Assembly: GCA_008933995.1 (NCBI GenBank)
Contig: WARS01000030.1
Location: 1,808,501-1,872,500, forward strand
Origin: Datnioides undecimradiatus
Taxonomy: Eukaryota; Chordata; Actinopteri; Lobotiformes; Datnioididae
Direction: 5' to 3'
Length of the DNA: 64,000 nt
Shown piece after piece: positions 24,868 through 36,985 of the stretch. The notes below the pieces were generated by a model. The model was not told where the DNA came from, ran no database searches, and worked only from the letters and a program-made list of their open reading frames with translations. Every line of letters begins with the position of its first letter. Within the stretch, counting starts at the first letter, position 1. The position numbers were made by a program, and so were the translations under genes.

Positions 24868-25337
24868 AAAGATAGCAGTCTATCACAAGTCTCTAAAAGC
24901 ATGGATAGCTTGTAGCTATGCAACTCCATAACAAGCCACCCTGGCTGGAAAATGTTTCTTTTTTCTTCTCAGTAAAACTATTTTATTACCCAGTTGTTAT
25001 TGCAGAGATACTTTTTAAACTGGTTGGGTTAGCAAGTGATAAAAGACTGGCAGACTGTGGACCAGTATCTAATCTATGCATAAACTGGCTGAATAACTCT
25101 GGGAATAAATTGAAATCTTTAAATTACAGTGATGATCAGATATTGTTTTGGTGCAAATAAATAGATTTCTTTTGCGTTTGCAATGCAATGTTTGATTCCA
25201 AATTTAAGCACTTAAGTTTCTGATACTCAGTGAAACAGACACATTTTGGTCTGTACCAAAATTTGATTTGATATGCCTGGCATTGGGACGAAAACATTCT
25301 TTTAAAACTTAATCTCTGACCTTATGTTCTTGCTTCT
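22676..25337 (-). other. asph intron and 3' flank of the junctin exon
   Basis: No further exon was recognised. It contains a minus-strand AATAAA (24982-24987) and a 31-base T run at 24833-24863. Confidence 0.5.
24982..24987 (-). promoter_or_regulatory. candidate poly(A) signal of the junctin-type transcript
   Basis: AATAAA on the minus strand 351 bases after the junctin-type stop codon. Confidence 0.4.
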
Positions 25338-25798
25338 CTATGTTAGATATTTGTTTTTAGCAGACTGTTTTCTTCTACCCTTGTGTTCTTCCTGTTCCTT
25401 CTTTCTCTCCCCATACTCATTTTTCAATGACTTCTCCACTTTCCTCCCTCCTTTCTTTGATTTCCTCTCCCCTTCCTTCTCATCCTTGCACTCTTCCTCT
25501 TTCTCTTCTAGTTGTTTTATTTTCTTTAGTTTCTCCAGAGCATTTTCCATCTCTTCCTTCTCTATTTTTTCCTCTTCCTCTTTCAGCTTGGTGGCCACTC
25601 TTTCCTTCACTCTGGCAGTTATTTCCTTTCGCCCTAGCTCTAGCTCCTTCTCCTCCTCCTCTTTGACCAGAAGCTCTCTGACCTCAGCCAGAGCAAGCTT
25701 GGCAATCTTCTTTGCCTCCACACGTTGGTGGATGATGGCCAATTGCTCCTTCAGAGCCTCTCGAAGCTTCCAGCCCACATCCTTGATTGGAGAAGTTT
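25338..25798 (-). CDS. asph: asph locus, junctin-type KEKE-rich terminal exon
   Basis: 153 residues starting ETSPIKDVGWKLREALKE and ending KQSAKNKYLT before the stop. The acceptor is CATCCCAG and phase 1 fits the 26.3 kb exon. The body is dense in alternating Lys and Glu (KEKE motifs), as in junctin and triadin, where such tails in the SR lumen bind calsequestrin, triadin and the ryanodine receptor. With the shared 5' exons the junctin-like protein would be 274 residues from the 43.1 kb start or 287 from the 38.4 kb start. The middle (REALKEQLAIIHQRVEAKK) is likely coiled coil. Sequence identity to mammalian junctin is low, as expected for KEKE tails, so the name rests on position, composition and splicing. 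Confidence 0.85.
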
Positions 25799-26293
25799 CT
25801 GGGATGGATGAGCAACAAAGCTGTTTGTATTAAACACTCGTAAAAAGGGGTTGTTTTAGAAGACCATGCCCAAATTCACTTGGTTATGGGGTATCAAACA
25901 TCAGGCAGGCATGTGCATGTCTGGATAAACTTGGAGCACCTCCACCCACAGCAAGACCAGTTTCTCTTACGTTCTCCTCTACACATTCTGCAAAATACTG
26001 GTAGAAACAGCATCAAACATGATTTAGAGCAGCTTCTTACATATTTACTAAAAGAAAGGTACTCTGGTGCGTCTCTCAGGATTAACCTCAGTTTTGCTCA
26101 TCAGGCACAAGCACAAAATTAAATCACTGCAAATCAACACTTTCAAAACTGTTTAATAGTTCATTCATTAAAGAAACCTGGAGGGTTTTTGTTTATCAAA
26201 TAAATACACTCAGTCAGCACAATGAGTTGTGGGTAGCAACAAACATCAGTCCAGCTCACACTGTAACACATGCAAGCAGCTGTGTGTTGATAC

Positions 26294-26335
26294 CTTTCTT
26301 AGCTTCCTTCCTGGCTGCATATCCAGGTTTTTCAT
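26294..26335 (-). CDS. asph: asph locus, junctin-specific 14-residue exon
   Basis: DEKPGYAARKEAKK, acceptor ACATCAG and donor AAAG|GTATCA, phase 1 at both ends. It joins the EF-hand exon to the KEKE exon and begins the basic junctin tail. Confidence 0.75.
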
Positions 26336-29300
26336 CTGATGTTGCAGAGAACAAGACAAAAGTTACACTTAGCTCATAGCATGAAACTTAAGCACTATAA
26401 CACGATCAGTCCATTAATGCAAATGGTCATTAGTTGTGCTTTATTTACAAGCTATCCATTACACAGTTTCATACCATCATATCCACTAGAAAATGCTGCA
26501 TAAAGTCTCAGCCTAAAGGTGAAGCAAACTGCTATGGCTTTTTGTAGCAAACCACTTTGATTTTTTTGTAGCAGAAGCGCACTGTTACACCTTGGCTAAA
26601 AATCAACATGAAATGAAACTCAAGTTCTGCTATACAGAACGTAACTTCAGGTAGAATCTGTCTTGGTGTAAAGGAATTTTTACAGCAGACATTTTTATCT
26701 TTACATAGCAGGGAAAGCATAGCCACACTTTCTGGCTCAGTTTCTTTGAGTGTCTGAGTCAGCAAGGCTGTAAGGAACATGCACAACAACTGGTCCATGG
26801 AACTACCTCACCTAAATTTATCAAACAAAGTTATTTTTATCGTTATCACTCATATGCTGTGAAGCCCAGTGGAGACACAGTAGAGCTGAAGCATGCAGAC
26901 AAATAATGCTTTTTCTCCACACAAACCAAAGCAGGACAACCATGTGTTCCTTGCAAGCAAACAACTAAAGCAAACAATGGCATTGGTTCTCAATCCTGTC
27001 AGATACTCATTAACTCTGGTTCCTGTTTTTTCCTTTTTCTCCTCTGAAAAACCTAGACCCTTGGAACTCTGATTCCACTTGGAACACAAACTAATTATAT
27101 CCAAAAGCATTATCATTGGCACCGGCTAACCAGAGAAAATATAATTTATCTTAGAAATGTGATCACACAAAACTAGCACCGCATGTAGAAAATTCTACTG
27201 AAGACATTTCATCCTCCCAAGATCTTTTTGTACTAATATAGCAATAGGTGAGGTAAACCAATCATAAACTTTACAATCATTCCACAAGGGATATGAAAAT
27301 CATAAATGGCCAATATGGCCACCAACAGCTCAGTTTATATGTAAGCTTCTTTTTTACATGACTGTGGGAAAATCAGCAGTTATAAACTGAGGAAGAGTGA
27401 ATGCTCGGCTCTGTCCTAGTACTCGAGAGTCAGCTGAGCTGTACCACAGCTGCACAGTCATCCAGATCTATGTAGTACCTCTGGTTTGTCACACACGTGC
27501 ACACGCACAAGCACAAGCTCAAGCTCAAGCTCAACAAGGTTTGGGCCGCACCCAAAAACAAACCAGAATTACTGCACCACAGTGGTATGCCTCCACCAGC
27601 CAGTTGAGTTGCATCTTATATCTATGTCTAGCCAGATGTATAAAATTTGTAATTCTTCCCTAATGTTGCCCTATTACTCATTTGTGTGAAATTTGGATAT
27701 AATTGCAGTCTTCAGTTTTAGCCAAAAATACATTTTGTGAAGGCACCATGACCTTGAATCTGTTCATCCTTGAGCCCAGCTGAACATTTGTACCAGATGT
27801 AACACAATTCCTTTAAGTATTAGACAGTAGGACCAATTAACGTTTTGTGTGTTACTAGGTATAGGAGTGAGTATCTTTCACTGTTATGTGCTGTGGAAGC
27901 ACAAAAAACTTGTCAATTCATTCTTCTATAAAGCCAAAGGTGTAATCACTCCACCTGAGAGCAGGTCTAACCAGTTTCTAAATCAGGTGTCATGTCATGC
28001 ATTAATAACCTCAAATCATGTTCATTGTAAACCTGCTGACATTCACAAGACAACACCTGCAACTGAGTTTCAGATGTCTTTTTTTCAAAGCAGCAATTAG
28101 ATGATTCAAGGATAATGAATGAATCATACTTCATCTCTACCTCTGTGACTCTTAATGCACATGCCACACCTTTCTACTGCAGTCACTCCTCTCAACTTGG
28201 ACACACAAGCAAACTGGAATGGCAACAAGTTTAACATGAGCAGATTCTACCCGTGCATAGTTACAAACCTGAATCTTGGATTAAATACAGCCATGCTTTA
28301 AGCGTCATGGCTAACAACTGCTGTAGATGTAAGATGTGTATTAAAGAAGAATAAAATGGATACAGTGACACATGCTGTTGCTGACCAAAAGGACAGCATA
28401 AAGACAACCAAAAAAAAAACAAAAAACAGAAAGCTTGACTGCTGGTAAACACAAGAGCCTAAAGAATTGGAAGCACTAACTTGGCTAAATATATACTCAT
28501 GGATCAAAACACACCTTCAGTGCTATTTATAAAAGTTCAAGACCCAGTTTCCACCTAGTACTAACATGCACACCTCATATACAAATAGTAAACAGATAGT
28601 AATTGCATAGTATTTTAGTCTTTCAACAACTTCAGCACTTTACACTACATCAGCATTCACTAATTTACTCATGTTAGCACACTGACAGCAGCTGCACGTC
28701 AGAAAGGAAATTAAGTACTCACTCATTTACACTCACACACCAGCTTGACAACCTTCCAAAGCAATTTGGGTTTTAGTGCCTTGCCTAAGGACATTTTGAC
28801 ATGCAGCCTAGAGGGGTCATTCTTCTGATGAATGGATGACCACCCCCCACATCACTGACTTACAGCTTAAGTCATTTGTAGGCAGCATGTCAGTAGCCTT
28901 TCTAACCATGTTCAGGTACTTAAACTCTAAAAAGAACAGACTCTGAGAAGAATTTAATGCAAACATGGAGTTACTGTTTACACGTTTGTCAAAAATATGG
29001 TGTGCACATGTAGTGTGCATGTGATCTTAAATTTTGGCATCATATAGACCTCTGTGGAGTCAAAGCGGAGTCTAGCAGACATACGTCAATACTGAAAAAT
29101 TTCATTCTGCACTTTTCACGTCCTGGTCGCAGGTTCAAGACAAAACCAAGAGCCCTACGATTAAAAGACATTTATATGGCAAGGATCAGTTTTTAACAGC
29201 ATGCAGCAGTGGGAAAAGTCCAAATGTTAGAGAACGAGACAACCAAGCGGCTGTTCAAGTGCAAATTTGCTTTGCAATTTGTATTACTTAGTATTGCTGT

Positions 29301-29676
29301 CTGAAACAGGTTTTTGCCAAAGAATTATGTTTTAAGTGAAAAAAAAAAAAACATATCTGAAATGTACATATTGAGATATGTTCCTGAGTGTGGCCCTGGC
29401 ATGTTTGAGATTCTGCAGATACTAGATTACAGCTTGCAGGAGAGACAGTTTATCTGGGGATTCTAGTAGGGGAAACTTTAGATTGACAGGATCCACAACA
29501 GGTTAGACTAGAGATATTTATAGCCAAAGCAACTAGCCTAAGGTAAGTTGTGAAAAGTTGCCATGTAGACAGAGAAAATGCAGTTTTCCCAACACTGTAG
29601 TTTTGGGCTGTTGGATTCTGAGATGTAGAAAACAATTGAATTCAAGGAGAGCTGGGTTGCTGCAGATGGTCTGCAA
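26336..29676 (-). other. asph intron, mostly unique AT-rich sequence
   Basis: No exon was recognised. A short AAGCTC tandem repeat lies at 27505-27533. Old SINE-like sequence in reverse is possible near 28610-28870. Confidence 0.45.
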
Positions 29677-29957
29677 CTACTGGTTATGGAGGCCAACTAT
29701 GACAATCTTTTGCCCCTGATTTCCATCATCTTGTGTGCCTCTTCTTCTGACCCCTCCTTCATCCTCATCCTCCTCGTCCTCCTCCTGTGCCTTCATCACT
29801 TCTCCGGTTCTGTGCTCCTCCTCTTCAAGGGATTCCAGGGGATTTATCAGACCATACAGGAAAGTGAAGAAACCGTTTAACCAATCAGAGCCGCCCTCTT
29901 CCAATTCTTCAAACCAATCCAGAACCTCGGATTCACCCTGACCATCAGTGGTCAGGC
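29677..29957 (-). CDS. asph: asph locus, junctate-type terminal exon
   Basis: 93 residues to a stop, entered in phase 1 after a long C-rich pyrimidine tract ending GCGTAG. It begins GLTTDGQGESEVLDWFEEL. It then has an aromatic, hydrophobic segment (SDWLNGFFTFLYGLINPLE), an acidic run, and ends KIVIVGLHNQ. From memory, a short human ASPH isoform has an exon of the same plan, with SSDWFYGFLSFLYDIMTP, an acidic run and the end VILDLHNQ, so this alternative end appears conserved across vertebrates. With the shared exons it predicts about 200 residues. Junctate is an ER/SR Ca2+-binding membrane protein linked to store-operated Ca2+ entry and IP3 receptors; whether this exact end behaves as junctate is inference. 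Confidence 0.85.
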
Positions 29958-32900
29958 CTACGCAAACAGGGGGGAGGGGATAGGAGGCATGGGTGGACGG
30001 AAGTGATGGAGGGGTGGCAGCACAACGTGTGATAGTGAGGGAGATGCAACAGAGGTGGGCGAAAAACATCAGAAGAAAAGACAACAGAAATAAGGTAGGA
30101 TTACAAAAGAATTTAAAAATGTAATGATAGAACAAGAGATGGTTAAGAAAAGAAAAGGAAAGCAAAGGAATGAAAAAAGAGGAGAAGGAAAGAGAAGTTT
30201 TAGGTGTAGGTCAGGCCGTGAGGGAACTACTCAGGATTTACATAAGTAGCTGGAGTTTGGCTGTCTACACATGATCACTAACAAAATCAAATTGTGCCAG
30301 TTTGAGCCATTATAGTATATCTTGTTCATAAAAAAAATAACTAAATAAATACATTTTAAAAAAAAAATAAATAAATAAAAAAATCACACAATATATGCCC
30401 GAACACTGGAGAGTTTAGCTCACTGCCGATCAGGTGGAGACAGCCTCAGAATTTTACACAAGTCGAAAAAGAGGAACTATGAAGCCATTGGACTGTGTTG
30501 CATTAGAAAACATGAAAATGATATGTGAATAACTGCCTTGGTTTGCACTTGAAATGTTGTTGATGTTGCCAAAATGATGTTTATGTTCACATTAACATTC
30601 AGAACATGCAGACAGCAGTGTTGTGTCTTCTATAAGGTTACTATTAATTTATGGAATGCACATAGTAACTTTCTTTTCAAAAAAATTAATGATGAAAAGA
30701 GTTTTTCTGACATTCAGTGAAATTTCTAAATAAAAATGAAATTCAAAAAATAAAAAACATCTGAAACACTAACAGAAGAAGAGCAGTATGATTAGTATAT
30801 ATGTAGTGCCAAGTAAAAATTACAGGCAAGAGTGTACATTATATGCACTGGGAGCGCACACTACAATGTCAGAGATAAGCAAGTGTTTTAAGTGTTAAAG
30901 TTTGTGAGACATGGATGATGTTTTTGTTTAGTGTGGTAGAGAGGCTGAAGGTAGACTGGGTAGAGAGAGAAGAACCATTTTGAACAACGATGAACTCTGC
31001 GAATTGATCATTCTGCCTAGATCTTAATCAAAAGATGGCTACTACAGAGAAAACAGGTGTCATGCAAGGGTACATAACAGCAAAAATTTGTGCAAAAATT
31101 TCATTGTGTAATGACAACAACCCAAATGCTTCTATTATGAACAAAACTGTGTTTTGCAAAAGGCATAGATTTCTGTCCTGTTGATTTGCAGAAAGATCGA
31201 CTCTGCCATCAAAAGATTCAGAAAAGTACAAACCGTCTGCTTTTGAACTACACTATCGTCCATGCAAAATCGTGAAAATCAAAACTTGTCTTCCTTCTGC
31301 CTGTCAGATTTGAAAGCCAAAGAAAAGCAAAGTACTGGGACCAAAATATTAAATGATCAAAAAAAACCCAAATATTGTTGTTCATTGTATCTGCGTGTCT
31401 ATACACTATGCAAAGTTAAAGAGTAACTAAACTTATGATGCGTGGCTAAGAAGCCTCTACCCTGGAAAATCGAAAAATGTCCCTGGAATGTACTGGGGAG
31501 GGGGGAAGCATCAAAATGAGCAGGGCTGGGTAAGACACACCCAGTCACACACTTGCCTCTCTCCCACTCACACACAAAAACTAACCTAAAAACACACAAA
31601 TCAATCAGCTAGAAAGGGTTATCCAGCAATGAGGAAATCACAGTAAACATACACTTAGGCTAGTGGCACACAGCCAGGTTTTGCATTACCTCTTTACAGT
31701 GAGTCGTGCATCTCCATACAAAAATAGGTAGTAGTATTAATAAGGAACTGAATTTGTTGCTAAACATACCAAACAGGAAAACTTTTATACATTTGTTGAA
31801 ATGTTTATCTTATCTGATCTACCTAGCTCTATCTAATCTTGTATCTAAAAGCTTTCTGATTTCAAACTTTCAAATTAAAAAACCTGTGGCAGTTCTGTGG
31901 AAAGAAAACCATGTTAATGGGGCTTTTACCTGTGGTATTTGCAAGTTTGTGTAGTAAAAAAAAATCTGACTTTACAGTGGAGTGTTCTATGATTGCAGGC
32001 TAAATACGTTAATTGTATAATAGGCTATGATTATTTTATGATAGTTACTTTATAGAAACACTGAATGACGGGCAATATTGTTTTGCTGCGCTGTCTATCT
32101 CTCTCCCCACACCTCCAACTGAGAACAGAAATCATATGATATATAATGCAGCCGGGTTGTAAACTACTTCACTTTTTGCAACACTTACAGTGCTGTGAAA
32201 AAGTATTTGCCCCCTTCCTGATTTCTTTTTTTTTGCATATTTGTCACACTTAAATGTTTTAGATCATCAAACTAATTTCATAATTGGACAAAGATAAGTA
32301 AACAGTTTTTGAATGATGATTTCATTTATTAGGGGAGAAAAAAATATCCAAACCTACATGGCCCTATCTGAAAAAGTAACTGCCCCCTAAACCTAATAAC
32401 TGGTCGCAACACCCTTGGTGGCAATAACTGATAATAATCAAGCATTCGCAATAACTGGCAATGAGTCTTTCACGTTGCTGTGGAGGAATTTTGGCCCATC
32501 TTTAAGTCTACTTCACTTTGTCAGACATGTTTTATTTAAGTGATTTCTTGATTGAACAGGTCTGGCAGTAATAAGCCTGGGTATGGCTAGTTAAACTGAA
32601 CTCCAAAACATGTGGTTGATCACAGTTAATTCAAGGTTTAACAAGGGGGGACAATTACTTTTTCACACAGGGACAGGTAGGTTTGGATAGCTTTTTCCCT
32701 TAATAAATGAAATATTAAAAAACTGCACTTTTACATTAAAATTTGTTTGAGGATCTGAAACATTTAAGTGTGAAAAAATAAGTAATCAGGAAGGGGCAAA
32801 TACTTTTTCAAGGCACTGTAAGGAGGACAACAAAGTTACTGTACACAGCTTTAACAGAAAAGGGGCTAACTATGCATATTCATAACACAATTTGCAGAAT

Positions 32901-33894
32901 TCAAATACTTGCACCAAAAATTTGGACCAGTAGCAGATCGACAGAAAAGCTGGAAGTGGTTTCTGGTGCAGGTTTAGTTACTCTTCAAAAAAATTCTTTT
33001 GTTGGAATTCAGACTTTTTTGCATACAGGTGAGGTCTAACGGGGGGGGGAGTGTACACCTTTCAGTATGTTTGGGACTTTGCATAAATGAATAAGCCTGA
33101 TTCTGTATAAAACCATGCAAGACATTACATGGGACATTGCATACTTACAACAACCAGGAACTGCAACACTTATCAAGGCTCAAGACATCTTGAATGTTCT
33201 ATGCTTTAGGGGATAATTTTTACAAAAACTACAGCCACAACATTAAATGCTGACATCCCAACAATACTAGCACAGTAAAACAGAACATGTCTGGAGGAAA
33301 TCAATGGAGTTGAGTGTGTAAGAGGGCAATTCAACTCCCTTACTTTGATGATACCATAATTTACTTTTGGTTAACCCTGTATTCTGACCTGGTTTTCTCT
33401 GCCCCTAACACAAATACCTAACCTTAAGGGAGCTTTACACTTTAAGACCAATAGAAGTTTATTACTTCTTTTAATCTGTGATAAGTCAAAGAGGTGAAAG
33501 TGGTTCATTTTAGATAACAACCAGTTTAGAAATCACACAAAAGTATTAATGTATGAGTTAGGGAGCTTTTCTGCTGTTTTCATTGATGTGATTCTCGGAC
33601 AGCTATACAACTGTCTTTCATGCAAAAAAAAAACCCCAAACTGCCATTTAATGTAGTAACAAACACAAGACTCACTTTATCAGTGACCTGCAGAAATGTT
33701 CAAACTCAGATTGATTGATTACCTAATTACAAATTCTCACTGTATTATCATAGAACCATGTGCAGTAATAATTTGGTGAAAATATTCAGATGTTGGTTTC
33801 AGAAAAATCCCTTTGGTTACTTTCTACAAGACACTGATAGTAACCATCAACATTGGTAGGAAATCTACCAGGAAATTTAATTAAATCAACTTGC
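29958..33894 (-). other. asph intron after the EF-hand exon
   Basis: It carries a non-autonomous Tc1/mariner element at 32188-32818. No other exon was recognised. Confidence 0.55.
32188..32818. mobile_element. non-autonomous Tc1/mariner element
   Basis: 631 bases with terminal inverted repeats of about 60 bases (left begins CAGTGCTGTGAAAAAGTATT, right in reverse begins CAGTGCCTTGAAAAAGTATT), flanked by TA on both sides (32186-32187, 32819-32820). There is no transposase open frame. The internal piece near 32395-32500 resembles the ends of a fish Tc1 transposase gene, so it is probably a deletion derivative. Confidence 0.9.
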
Positions 33895-33963
33895 CTAGCA
33901 GAACTTTAGCATCCTCGACATCAAAATCACCATCGCCATCTGTATCGTATGCCACCAGTTTTC
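33895..33963 (-). CDS. asph: asph locus, EF-hand exon
   Basis: 23 residues, (G)KLVAYDTDGDGDFDVEDAK then VLL. The 12-residue Ca2+ loop DTDGDGDFDVED has Asp at loop positions 1, 3, 5, 7, 9 and 12, matching human ASPH, junctin and junctate (DADGDGDFDVDD). It enters in phase 1 after CTATAG. The donor is CTAG|GCAAGT, a GC donor rather than GT, with otherwise perfect consensus. It is the branch point: all three downstream choices (29957, 26335, 22675) accept phase 1. Confidence 0.93.
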   Translation of the reverse strand, partial: ENWWHTIQMAMVILMSRMLKFC

Positions 33964-35956
33964 CTATAGCAGCAGCCAAAAAAACAAAGACAACAAAAAA
34001 TCATGTATATTGCAGACACCATTTTCATTCTACATTTACACGCATCATTTAACACAAAACAAACACTAAAAGAAATGCACCAAGCTTGGTGAGGACTGGC
34101 AACTTATTCCTCCCTTACTCTAATCATTAAGTGTGTTTTAGGTGCTAATTTGATCAAAGGGATACAAAAACAAGTTAAATTTGTTTATGTGTGGAGCTTA
34201 ATTTAATCAGTAGGTTAGTAAAGGTTAGAATCTAAAAGCTTGGTGAGTTTTACCTTTACACATGAATGTGTATGGGGCACCACAAGACCAGGTGTGTAGA
34301 ATGTCTATTAAAAACCAATACGACACTGATGAATATTTGGCAACACAGACTTTGGTTTACAGACATTAAATAGTTTGGAGACTGAACTAAAATGGTTGTT
34401 TGCAATGTTTCTGTCATTTACTTGTCTTCTATGATTTTGGTGGTATCAACGCTGCTAGCTTTTCACCTGTCAGATGTCATTTCAAACGAAGTAATCATAA
34501 ACTATTTTAGTCTGTTTTTTTCATCCAGTTGTGAATCTGTGAAACAATGGCAAATATCTAATCTTTATCAAGATGTGCAACCTACAGAATAATAACTTTG
34601 CCATTTTAAACACTAAACATGCATTCAGTAGAGTATTTCCTTTTGACTGTAAGTGACCTTTGATACTCTCAGTTAATAGCTACACGTTGTTATATTGCTG
34701 GTTTTGACATATAGAGACAGAACCAATATTAATGTAAGCCTTGTTTCATCTTTAACATGATCTATTATCAATGAAATTCAGATGTTCTTGATATTTTGAG
34801 CTTTTCATTATTCCTTCTATACTGGCAAGATCCTCTGATACAGAAGAAGAGTAGCAGCCCATACAATACCGCTACCACCATCACAGTTCACGGTCAGTAC
34901 AGTGCTGCATAAAGAGCTTTAATGGGTTTGTGCCAAACATCTTTTTGAGAATCAATTAACAATGTTCAGCCTAAGTCTTGTAAGACCATAACACCTAATA
35001 TTTTCTCACATGGTTGGGGGTAACAGAATTCATCTGACTGGCAAAATTCAGACAAGCCAGCCTGAATTTTCCTTCTTGCCAACCTACCTCATAGCCCAGG
35101 CTTGTGTCATATAAAGGAGATGGTTTTAATATGCAAGGACTGATCAGAACCTGTGGTGCCACATTTTCTCAGATTATAGAAGGTGGTTTTGACAGTGCAC
35201 CACCATCCATCCAAAGCCTAATATTCTGTTATATCCCTCTTATGCGTGGTACTATTTTTATGTTAAACTCTTCGTGGCCATCCTACAGCAACAGCCAACT
35301 TTAATATGGTTTATATTGCTTTCACTGATTGCAGGTGTATGCTATTTACCTTTGATTTAGAATGTGATTGGTTAACTTAGAAGACAGGGCCCCCATCATG
35401 AGAGATCATGCAGACTTACTTACTGCTGAAGATAGCACAAGGCTTTCATGTACATTGTCATTTCTGTGTTTGCATTTCAAAAACCTGCAACTTTATGCGT
35501 GTGTAGACTTCTTACATCCATTGTAGACAGGACTCTATGGGTGTTTGGGGCATAAAACTTTAGTTTAGATTGTTCTGTACTTAAGGCCAGTCTTTAAAAG
35601 AAATGACAGAAGTTGCTCCTGTCATTAGGTGTTTTCAAAAGTAGTCCAAACTGAGCTATGATAATCAAAAATCATACATTTGTCACATGGTTTGTCACAG
35701 GCATAAATGCTCTGAGCCTTCCTAAAGACAAATTAACAACCAGAAAACAATAAGGCTTATGTGCTACTTATTTTACCAAATTAATTCATATCAAAAGTTT
35801 TAATTATAATGGGGATATGTATTGCCTTTTTTTTAAAATTCAGAAGTACATGTAACAGAATTAGGGAAATTAGCACAAAAGTAATGACATAAGACAACAA
35901 TAAGTGATGTTAATACAATGTTAAATGAAATATGCCAGGTGATTTTTTTTTTTTAC
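33964..35956 (-). other. asph intron
   Basis: A 2 kb AT-rich intron. Nothing else was recognised; small open frames here have no family features. Confidence 0.55.
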
Positions 35957-36001
35957 CTTGCAAAGCCTCAGACAGGTTAATTTGTAAGCCCTTAGCCTTG
36001 T
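35957..36001 (-). CDS. asph: asph locus, 15-residue juxtamembrane exon
   Basis: DKAKGLQINLSEALQ, aligning with the AKAKDFRYNLSEVLQ segment of mammalian junctin. Acceptor CATGCAG, donor CAAG|GTAAAA, phase 1 at both ends, so it can be skipped in frame, as it is in some mammalian isoforms. Confidence 0.88.
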
Positions 36002-36820
36002 CTGCATGCAAACACAAAACATACATATTGGTATAACAGCATGATTAAGAAATAAACCTAAACTGATTTATAATTCACACATTATTACCATACAGAGACA
36101 ATATTCAATATTAATAACTAAGGTTAGACTTTAGAGACACTGTATTTTGTCATCAATGACACAGACATGCAACACAAACACAACTGAAATATGTAATATG
36201 TAATCATCTTGTCAGAACAGCTACACAGAGTTTTTAGCTTGGTTATAAAACTGCTGCCTCTATTTAAGTCACAGACAAGACAAAATATTGGCAATTTCTA
36301 TATAGTTTTCTTAATGCCAGGCCCTTGATATCTGAATCTGAATGTTTACATTTTTCCAGGCAAAGTTTCACAAAGTATATAATATAGTATAAAAGCAAAT
36401 TAAAGGAAGCAGCAGAGATTTTTCATTGGAAAATGGTTTTTTAGAGATACTTTGCGGGAATGGTTTATACTATGCCAGATCAGCAAAGAGATAAATAAAA
36501 GAATAGAACAAAGAACAAAATAATCAAACAAATAACACAGTGACAAAGCATAGGCAAAAAAGCCAACAATGTTGGTTAATATATGGAAAGAAGTGTGTGA
36601 TTTTAAGTATGTTGTAATAACTAACCGTCTAAATTTAGTGTTTTGATATGAATATTAAATATCATTGCTATACTGTTTGTTACTCATGGTCAAGTTTACT
36701 TCAGGTTATAGGTTTATGTTTTACATACAATATAAAATCACATCTTTCTAGCCAGGTGGAAAAGTACAGAAAGGAGGAACTTATGCAGCTACCTAAATAT
36801 GTGTTGCACCGTCTACTCAC
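36002..36820 (-). other. asph intron
   Basis: AT-rich intron; nothing else was seen. Confidence 0.55.
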
Positions 36821-36985
36821 CAAGGACTCCCTGATAGTCAACGAGGTCAAAGTAGACCACAGCTACAGATGTCCATACACCCAACAAGGCCAGGACAATA
36901 AACCAGGTAAAGAAGCTACTGCTGCTGCTGAACCCTGTATCCGCCCTCTTCCCATTCTTATTTGCTGATTGGGATTTAGTACCAT
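36821..36985 (-). CDS. asph: asph locus, transmembrane exon shared by all isoforms
   Basis: 55 residues: a basic cytosolic part (DGTKSQSANKNGKRADTGF), a Ser run, then the single membrane helix SFFTWFIVLALLGVWTSVAV and the luminal start VYFDLVDYQGVL. The helix is nearly identical to the mammalian FFTWFMVIALLGVWTSVAVV and fixes the type II topology (N-terminus in cytosol, rest in ER/SR lumen). Acceptor TTACAG, donor CTTG|GTGAGT, phase 1 at both ends. Both alternative first exons end with a lone G that completes its first codon. Confidence 0.97.

Noticed and set aside
36648..36968. 106-codon plus-strand open frame
   Set aside because: Antisense to the asph transmembrane exon, whose minus-strand reading is unmistakable.
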